From positions 36,321 to 100,320 of the forward strand of contig NZ_JAGTJJ010000041.1 of the NCBI RefSeq assembly GCF_028435365.1: a DNA stretch of 64,000 bases, given 5' to 3'. Origin of the DNA: Polyangium jinanense (GTDB lineage Bacteria > Myxococcota > Polyangia > Polyangiales > Polyangiaceae). The notes beneath the pieces are model-generated. The model saw nothing but the letters and a program-made list of their open reading frames with translations, ran no database searches and was not told the DNA's origin. The translations under genes were made by a program, and so were the position numbers. Positions 58,583-64,000 of the stretch are shown piece after piece. Every line of letters starts with the position of its first letter. Positions within the stretch are counted from its first letter, which is position 1.

Positions 58583-60340
58583 ATGGAACACGCCGAGGTC
58601 GAACGCGCCCTGGAGGATCTCGACAGCCGAATCGAACGGCTGCGGGCGCTCTACGAGCAGTACTTCCTCGGCATCGAAAGGCTCGAGCCGCTGGTGCCGC
58701 GCAAGGAGCTCGAGCGGCGCATCATGCTCCTGCGCCGCGAGCAGATCCGGAACACGGCGCTGCGCTTCAAGTTTCAGACGCTGATCCAGCGCTACAACAC
58801 GTTCCAGCAGTACTGGGGCCGGGTCGCGCGCGAGATCGAGAACGGCACCTACCAGCGCGACGTGCTCCGCGCGGCCGCGCGTTTCGGCGCGAAGGACGCG
58901 CTGACGATCGTCGGCAAGAAGCAAAAAGAGAAGTACGCGAAGCTCGCCGCCGCGCAGGAAGAGCGCCGCGCCCGCATCCGCAAACAAGCGCTGACGATCG
59001 ACGAAGAGACGCTCGCCGACGAGGATCTCCTCGCCGACGACGTCGAGGATTTCGCCGACGAGGAGCTCGCCGACGACGCGCTCGAATTCACGACCGCAGA
59101 GCCGCCGCCGGCCAAGGCCGCGCCCCCGCCGCCGCCGCCCCCGAAGCCCGCGGCCCCGCCGCCGCCGCCCGCGGCCACGAAGCCGGCTGCGCCGCCTCCG
59201 CCGGCGCCTTCGAATCCAGGACGGATCTCCGCGCTGCCTCCGCCGCCGCCGGCGATCGGAAAACCGCCAGCGCCTCCGCCGCCGCCCGCGGGCAAACCCA
59301 CGGCGCCGCCTCCGCCGCCTGCGGCCACGAAACCGGCCGCACCTCCGCCTCCGCCTCCCGCGGGCAAACCCGCCGCGCCGCCTCCGCCTCCCGCGGGCAA
59401 ACCCGCTGCGCCGCCGCCTCCGCTCGCCGCGAAGGCCCCGCCGCCGCCGCCGCGCCCGCCGCTCCCTTCGACGCCGATCGATCGTTCGTCCGCGCTTCCG
59501 CCCGAGCCTGCGCCTGCAGCAAAATCGGCCGAGCCCGCGCCGCCGCCTGCCAAGCCGGAGCCCGCCAAGAAGCCGGAACCCGTGCCGCTGATGATGATGA
59601 TGCGCCGGCCGGTCGAGGCCTCGGTTGCGAAGCCCGCGGACCCAAAACCCGCCGAAACGAAGCCCGCCGAGGTTTTTCCGCGGGAGGAAGCGCCGGCTGC
59701 GCAACGCCCGCAGGCTTCCTCGCCCGACCTCGGCAAGCGCCGCGTCGCCGAGCTCGCAGCCCAGGCGAAACAAGGCAAAACCGGCCCGAGCGGCCCGGCC
59801 TCGGCGCGCCCGCTGGACCTCGACCTCGACCTCGACGCGAAGCAAGCGCCGCCCTCGCGACGCAGGCCTTCGAGCACACGCACGCGGGCCGTCCACGTCC
59901 CGAACGTGTCCGACGAACCCGCGCCGAGCGTGCCTGCGCCGCCCTCGCGACGAAAGAGCAGCCGAAACATGCGCGCGGTCGTCACACCGACGCCGCCGCC
60001 CGATCCTCCGACCGAGGCGCCGTCGCCTCCGGACACGGACGCTGCGGCCTCCCCCGAGCCGCGCCCGCAGCCCGAGCCACGCCTGCAACCCGCGCGACCT
60101 CGCCCGTCACAAGGTTCGTCCGAGGACCTTTCCGACGCGCGAATCCGCCAGATTTACGCGCAGTACGTCGAGGCCAAGCGCGCCGCGAAGGAGTCGACCG
60201 CGGGCGTCACGTACGAGGCGCTCGCCAAGCAGCTCCGCCAGCAGGCCGAGAAGCTCAAGGCCTCTCACCCGCAAAAATCGGTCGATTACAACGTGGTGAT
60301 GAAGGACGGCAAACCCACGCTCAAGCCGATCCTTCGCTAG
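58583..60340 (+). CDS. Pro-rich hypothetical protein with conserved terminal domains
   Basis: A 585-residue cytoplasmic protein, 4 nt after the lectin-like lipoprotein gene. The N-terminal 125 residues are helical (ERALEDLDSRIERLRALYEQ, FQTLIQRYNTFQQYWGRVAR). A ~330-residue low-complexity linker follows (repeated PPPPPAGKPAAP-type units). The C-terminal ~70 residues are helical (SDARIRQIYAQYVEAKRAAK, TYEALAKQLRQQAEKL). The two ends look like the conserved termini of a myxobacterial family typified by MXAN_5187. The linker carries perfect repeats and may vary in length. Function unknown. Confidence 0.75.
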   Translation: MEHAEVERALEDLDSRIERLRALYEQYFLGIERLEPLVPRKELERRIMLLRREQIRNTALRFKFQTLIQRYNTFQQYWGRVAREIENGTYQRDVLRAAARFGAKDALTIVGKKQKEKYAKLAAAQEERRARIRKQALTIDEETLADEDLLADDVEDFADEELADDALEFTTAEPPPAKAAPPPPPPPKPAAPPPPPAATKPAAPPPPAPSNPGRISALPPPPPAIGKPPAPPPPPAGKPTAPPPPPAATKPAAPPPPPPAGKPAAPPPPPAGKPAAPPPPLAAKAPPPPPRPPLPSTPIDRSSALPPEPAPAAKSAEPAPPPAKPEPAKKPEPVPLMMMMRRPVEASVAKPADPKPAETKPAEVFPREEAPAAQRPQASSPDLGKRRVAELAAQAKQGKTGPSGPASARPLDLDLDLDAKQAPPSRRRPSSTRTRAVHVPNVSDEPAPSVPAPPSRRKSSRNMRAVVTPTPPPDPPTEAPSPPDTDAAASPEPRPQPEPRLQPARPRPSQGSSEDLSDARIRQIYAQYVEAKRAAKESTAGVTYEALAKQLRQQAEKLKASHPQKSVDYNVVMKDGKPTLKPILR

Positions 60341-60447
60341 GAGCTCAAAGCATCGGCCCGAGGCGCGGCTTCGGTCGCGTCCTTCGTGGCGGCTGATTTC
60401 GTGGGGAAGAAAGAGGGGGAATCGAGGCGGGAACGGCGCCGAGCTTG

Positions 60448-60714
60448 CTAGCGGTGCACGGCACCTCGCGTCGGCATCGCGGCCCGCCTGGCGACGGGCG
60501 GCGCGAACGAGTCATCCTCGCAGTACAGGATCGCGCATGCCGTCCTGTCGGACTCGCGCATCCGGCTGCATAACTCCCCGAGGTCCTCGTCGCTGTCGAC
60601 GACATCCGCCTGCTGGGGTTGGGACGAGCCGTCCTCGTAATCGATGTTGTCCAGTGCGACCCACCGCCCCCGATACTCGTCGGAGCGGCACATATCGAGC
60701 CACGTCATCCGCAT
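60448..60714 (-). CDS. Small hypothetical protein
   Basis: About 88 residues from ATG 60714 (alternatives ATG 60708 and ATG 60738; none has a clear ribosome site). The core YRGRWVALDNIDYEDGSS, followed by DSDEDLGELCSRMRE and CAILYCEDDSF, resembles small DUF5678-like proteins, which share a W-V-A-L start and an alpha/beta fold. It stands alone between two larger genes. The 107 nt before it and the 282 nt after it (60715-60996) hold nothing I can support. Confidence 0.5.
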   Translation of the reverse strand: MRMTWLDMCRSDEYRGRWVALDNIDYEDGSSQPQQADVVDSDEDLGELCSRMRESDRTACAILYCEDDSFAPPVARRAAMPTRGAVHR

Positions 60715-60996
60715 GGCTTCGCGGCGTCTACTGCCCATTGCCCGTGAACGACCTTCTCCTCTGCACCTCTGGCATCGGCGCCGACGTGGGCTGCGAAGTG
60801 CAGCTCGTGACCTTTGACACGCTGCGCCGTACCGTCGAGCAGAGGCTTCTGCGACCGAGCGTCATCGCTCGCAAGGTCCATCTAGCACCCGCGTCGAACG
60901 GGCGTCAAGCGCGTCAAAACGCGGTGACACACGAGCGAATTCCCATCTAGGGCCGTCGCTCGTGCATGTCGAGGGGGCCGCGCAAGACGCGCCGCG

Positions 60997-62892
60997 CTAC
61001 TTGCAACGCGGAGGGAGCGCGGCCTTTCCGCTGCTGGCGCCGATCGCCGCAGCCGCGTCGGCGATGGGCTTGCCCGCGCAGCCCTTCGACTTCACCTCGC
61101 GCGCGGCCGAGGCGTCGATCGCCGAGAGCGCCTTGCTGCGCTTCGGCCCGGTGCACGAGCGGTACTGGCTGATCGCCATCGTCGTGTTGCCGCCGTACGC
61201 ATACGTGATCGCCGCGTCGCAGGCCTTGTCGCCCGCGGCGTCGACCTTCGTACCGCCGCCGCCCGAGCCCGAGGCCGTCGTGGCCGCCGACCCGGAGCCC
61301 GATCCGGTGTTCGTGCCCGCGGTTTGTCCGGACTGCGTCGAGCCGCCTGCCGACGAGGCCGTCCCCGCGGTGCCCGCGCTGTCGGCCGGCGTGGCCGTCG
61401 GATCGGAGGCGACCACGACGGTCGTCGGAGCCGCGGACGGCATGAGGATGACCTCGCCGTCGCCGCCGCTCTTGCCGCCTCGGGTCGCGAAGATCGCGAT
61501 GACGATCCCGAGCACGACGAGCACGCCGATGCCCGCGATGATCGGCATCGGGCTGCTCTTCTGCTGCTGCCTGCCGCCCATCGGCGGAGGCGGCGGCGCG
61601 GGGTAGGCCGGTCCGCCCATCGGCACGGGCGCGTGGCCGTGCTGCGGGGGCATCGGCACGATGGGCATCGGGCCGGGCGTCATCGCGGCCGCGCTCGGCC
61701 CCGTGTCGACCATCGTTCGCCCGCCCGGCGCGCTCGGCGCTCCCTGCGTGAAGAGCGGCTCGCCGATCTGCGTCCCGCCGGGACGTGCGGGCATCGGCCC
61801 GCTCGGCATGCCTTGCATCTGCCCGCTCGGCATCCCGTATTGCCCGCTCGGCATCCCGTATTGCCCGCTCGGCAGGCCTGGCATCGCCGCGGTGCCAGCG
61901 ATCTGTTGCTGACCCGTCGCACCACCAACGATCGACGCGCGCCCGGCTCCGATCGAGAGCTCCTCGTAGAACTCGCGCACGGACGACTGGCGCTTGTTCT
62001 TGTCCTTCTCGAGCGCGCGCATGATCGCGGCCTTCATCTTCGGCGGCACCTGCGCGCCGAGCTGCGTCACCTCGAAGGGCGAGGGCTGCGCGGTGAGGTG
62101 CTGCGTGGCCCAGGCCCACGGCGTGTCTGCCTCGAACGGCAAGCGTCCGGTGAGCATCTCGTAGGCGACGATCGCGAGCGAGTAGACGTCGCTGCGCGAG
62201 TCGAGCTCCTGCCCGCGGAACTGCTCGGGGCTCATGTACGGCGGCGTTCCGAGCACCGTGCCTTGCTGCGTGAGCTTCTGCTCCTTCGAGTCGGGCCGCT
62301 CGCCGCGTTTGGCGATGCCGAAGTCGAGCACCTTCACGAAGTCGTCACCGTCGATCTTCGTGAGGAAGAGGTTCGCGGGCTTGAGATCGCGATGCACGAT
62401 CCCCTTGCTGTGCGCCTCCTGGAGCGAGCCTGCGGCCTGCCCGATGATCTTGTCGACGCGCTCGGGCGGCATCGGCCCTCGCTGCACGAGCTCGTCCTCG
62501 AGCGGACTTCCTTCGAGCAGCTCCATCGCGATGTAGAGCTCGCCGGTATTCGTTTGCCCGAAGTCCCAGACCTGGATCGTGTTCGGGTGCTTGAGCTCGG
62601 CGACGGTGCCGCACTCGCGGTTGAAGCGCGCGAGCACTTGCGGATCCTTCGCGTACTGCGCGAGGAGCGTCTTGACTGCGGCCTTTCGGACCGTCGTGCC
62701 CATCTGCTGCTCGGCGGTGTAGACGCGGCCCATGCCGCCTTCGCCGAGCACGCCCGTGATGCGGTAACGACCGCCCACGATCGAGCCGATCAACGGGTCT
62801 TCTTCGGAAGGCGCCGACGGCAGCGGCGCTCCGCACTTGGCGCAGAAGCGAGCTCCATCGACATTCGCGTGGTGACAGGCGGGACACTCCAT
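60997..62892 (-). CDS. Ser/Thr protein kinase with N-terminal zinc ribbon and membrane anchor
   Basis: A 631-residue kinase from ATG 62892. C3-x2-C6 and C17-x2-C20 form a zinc ribbon. The kinase domain (about 43-310) shows the glycine loop GEGGMGRVY, a Lys in [25 protein letters not shown] and GTPPYMSPEQFRG. A Met/Pro/Gly-rich repeat of SGQYGMP units precedes one membrane helix (about 470-490, IIAGIGVLVVLGIVIAIFA). A Gly/Thr/Ser linker and a short helical C-terminal domain with Cys follow (about 570-631). All catalytic residues are intact. It is convergent to nothing and runs away from the tRNA operon. Confidence 0.9.
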   Translation of the reverse strand: MECPACHHANVDGARFCAKCGAPLPSAPSEEDPLIGSIVGGRYRITGVLGEGGMGRVYTAEQQMGTTVRKAAVKTLLAQYAKDPQVLARFNRECGTVAELKHPNTIQVWDFGQTNTGELYIAMELLEGSPLEDELVQRGPMPPERVDKIIGQAAGSLQEAHSKGIVHRDLKPANLFLTKIDGDDFVKVLDFGIAKRGERPDSKEQKLTQQGTVLGTPPYMSPEQFRGQELDSRSDVYSLAIVAYEMLTGRLPFEADTPWAWATQHLTAQPSPFEVTQLGAQVPPKMKAAIMRALEKDKNKRQSSVREFYEELSIGAGRASIVGGATGQQQIAGTAAMPGLPSGQYGMPSGQYGMPSGQMQGMPSGPMPARPGGTQIGEPLFTQGAPSAPGGRTMVDTGPSAAAMTPGPMPIVPMPPQHGHAPVPMGGPAYPAPPPPPMGGRQQQKSSPMPIIAGIGVLVVLGIVIAIFATRGGKSGGDGEVILMPSAAPTTVVVASDPTATPADSAGTAGTASSAGGSTQSGQTAGTNTGSGSGSAATTASGSGGGGTKVDAAGDKACDAAITYAYGGNTTMAISQYRSCTGPKRSKALSAIDASAAREVKSKGCAGKPIADAAAAIGASSGKAALPPRCK

Positions 62893-63100
62893 GATGCGGC
62901 GCGGAGCATCGCAAGAGGCGCGCGGGTGGTGCAAGAAGTTGCGGAAGGACTCCTCGCGAGGATCGTGCCCGGCCTGTCTTCTCACATGCGGGTTCGCGAT
63001 CCAGCCTGCCGGGGGAGGGGCCCCTGCCGGGGATGCCGGAGATTCCGGCCTTCGGAGCGCGGCGTCCGGCCCGCTCCAAACACAAAACCTTCCATCCGGC

Positions 63101-63129
63101 TTGACATGTCAAAAGCAAGGGGCTAAGAG
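63101..63129 (+). promoter_or_regulatory. Predicted promoter of the tRNA-tuf operon
   Basis: A perfect TTGACA at 63101-63106 and TAAGAG at 63124-63129 with 17 nt spacing, about 45 nt before the first tRNA. GC-rich GCCTGCTCCCC follows the -10, which fits a growth-rate or stringent-controlled stable-RNA promoter. The -10 matches the consensus only partly. Confidence 0.55.
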
Positions 63130-63175
63130 CCTGCTCCCCTTTGACGGGACACGTCTGTCTTCGAGGGAGGAACTC

Positions 63176-63251
63176 GCTGGCGTAGCTCAACCGGTAGAGC
63201 ACCTGCCTTGTAAGCAGGGGGTTAGGGGTTCAAGTCCCCTCGTCAGCTCCA
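63176..63251 (+). tRNA. tRNA-Thr (anticodon TGT)
   Basis: Acceptor arms GCTGGCG and CGTCAGC pair (one G-T). The anticodon stem CCTGC/GCAGG encloses loop CTTGTAA with anticodon TGT, and the T arm GTTCAAG is present. CCA is encoded at 63249-63251. Confidence 0.97.
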
Positions 63252-63372
63252 CCGGACTGTCAGGGGCGGAAGGCTCGGACGAACGAGAGTAAAATCTCAG
63301 GAGACGAACCGACCGAAACAGAGTAGAGAGGGGACCCGCGAGCCCTTGGATCTCGCGAGACGTTGACAATCT

Positions 63373-63455
<83 letters not shown>

Positions 63456-63543
63456 CCGAGACGCCGATGAGGCGTCTCGACCCGCGGAGCCGGAAAGTCG
63501 GTTCGTAGACGAGATCGGGGGGATCACCTCCCGACCTTTATCT

Positions 63544-63616
63544 GCGGGCGTAGCTCAGTTGGTAGAGCGTCAGCCTTCCAAGCTGAACGTCGCCGGTTCG
63601 AACCCGGTCGCCCGCT
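63544..63616 (+). tRNA. tRNA-Gly (anticodon TCC)
   Basis: Acceptor arms GCGGGCG and CGCCCGC pair. The anticodon stem CAGCC/GGCTG-type region holds loop CTTCCAA with anticodon TCC. The T arm is GGTTCGAACCC. CCA is not fully encoded (CCG follows the discriminator). Confidence 0.96.
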
Positions 63617-63634
63617 CCGCCGGACCGGCTCCAT

Positions 63635-63710
63635 GCCCACCTAGCTCAGTTGGTAGAGCACGTCCTTGGTAAGGACGAGGTCGTCGGTTCAATCCCGATG
63701 GTGGGCTCCA
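63635..63710 (+). tRNA. tRNA-Thr (anticodon GGT)
   Basis: Acceptor arms GCCCACC and GGTGGGC pair. The anticodon stem CGTCC/GGACG encloses TTGGTAA with anticodon GGT. CCA is encoded at 63708-63710. It is the last tRNA before tuf. Confidence 0.97.
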
Positions 63711-63774
63711 GCAACCGTAAGGAAAGGACAGCGCGCGCGACCGTTCCGGTCGGCAACCGTCAGGAGACAGAACG

Positions 63775-64000
63775 ATGGCCAAGGAGAAATTCAGTCGAAC
63801 CAAGCCCCACGTGAACGTCGGCACGATCGGTCACATCGATCACGGTAAGACGACGCTCACGGCGGCCATCGTTAAGGTCCAGTCCAAGCAGAAGCTTGCG
63901 AAAGAGATCAAGTACGCCGACATCGCCAAGGGCGGCACCGTTCGCGACGAGACCAAGACGGTGACGATCGCGGCTGCGCACGTGGAGTACGAGTCGCCGA
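63775..64000 (+). CDS. tuf: Translation elongation factor Tu (3' end outside window)
   Basis: The first 75 codons of EF-Tu are present; the gene runs off the right edge. AGGAGACAG precedes the ATG. The P-loop is GHIDHGKTT (G1). Switch I is not the usual form: where most EF-Tu have E-R-G-I-T, this one has [22 protein letters not shown], keeping the Thr that binds Mg2+ but not Arg-Gly-Ile. EF-Tu delivers aminoacyl-tRNA to the ribosome. It is the last gene of a tRNA-Thr/Tyr/Gly/Thr-tuf operon, 65 nt after the last tRNA. Confidence 0.97.
   Translation, partial: MAKEKFSRTKPHVNVGTIGHIDHGKTTLTAAIVKVQSKQKLAKEIKYADIAKGGTVRDETKTVTIAAAHVEYESP

Overview
The window is high-GC DNA (about 70 % GC by eye, with strong third-position G/C bias) from a myxobacterium. 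The Polyangium/Sorangium type fits best. Supporting signs are two Ser/Thr protein kinases with extracellular tails, Gly- and Cys-rich lipoproteins, PEGA/TPR proteins, a MglA-like GTPase, a Mopalike Asn/Asp-Cys motif lipoprotein and an EF-Tu with a non-standard switch I. About 50 protein genes, four tRNAs and several repeat families can be supported. No phage, insertion sequence or CRISPR array is visible.

Layout. 0-2.6 kb: the 3' part of a probable polymorphic toxin (pre-toxin region plus a PD-(D/E)XK-like nuclease tip) overlapping a likely partner or immunity gene. 2.6-5.0 kb: two hexanucleotide arrays in opposite orientation flanking an ECF sigma factor and a four-helix-bundle gene, then trmH. 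5.1-8.8 kb: a kinase / PEGA-TPR / lipoprotein operon. 8.9-11.7 kb: a membrane Fe-S oxidoreductase and a small CxxC protein. 11.7-14.3 kb: REP-like elements and a TamA/BamA-like barrel. 14.3-16.7 kb: a Rieske / cytochrome b-c fusion operon. 16.7-20.2 kb: an accessory patch with two ~42-bp minisatellites, a tandem duplication carrying two tiny symmetric-cysteine secreted proteins, and a broken cytochrome c fragment. 20.2-31.4 kb: hybrid histidine kinase, thiolase, cyclophilin, Gly/Cys-rich lipoprotein, CHAD protein, RNase J and SppA.

31.4-36.0 kb: a long structured leader and class II ribonucleotide reductase (nrdJ), then a small lipoprotein. 36.0-42.9 kb: a minus-strand run thrB - M48 peptidase - dynamin-like GTPase - MglA-like GTPase - PocR histidine kinase - thiL, tightly packed. 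43.0-47.9 kb: hflX, a Gly/Cys-rich lipoprotein with a PEGA/TPR partner, and a siroheme-synthase dehydrogenase. 48.0-50.4 kb: an unusual RpoH-like sigma factor carrying four tandem copies of a ~65-residue module, preceded by an AT-rich region with repeated palindromic sites. 50.4-60.3 kb: DUF4390-like/BamA-like pair, VWA lipoprotein, membrane protein, lgt-hisIE, and two genes of unknown role. 60.4-64.0 kb: a small hypothetical gene, a zinc-ribbon Ser/Thr kinase, and the tRNA-Thr/Tyr/Gly/Thr-tuf operon, whose order matches E. coli thrU-tyrU-glyT-thrT-tufB.

The strongest candidate for something undescribed is the four-repeat sigma factor with its operator-like upstream region. Next come the toxin/partner pair at the left edge, the REP-like three-hairpin element family, and the duplicated Cys-hairpin genes linked to a decayed cytochrome c paralogue. 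All calls come from reading sequence and motifs; no database search was run.
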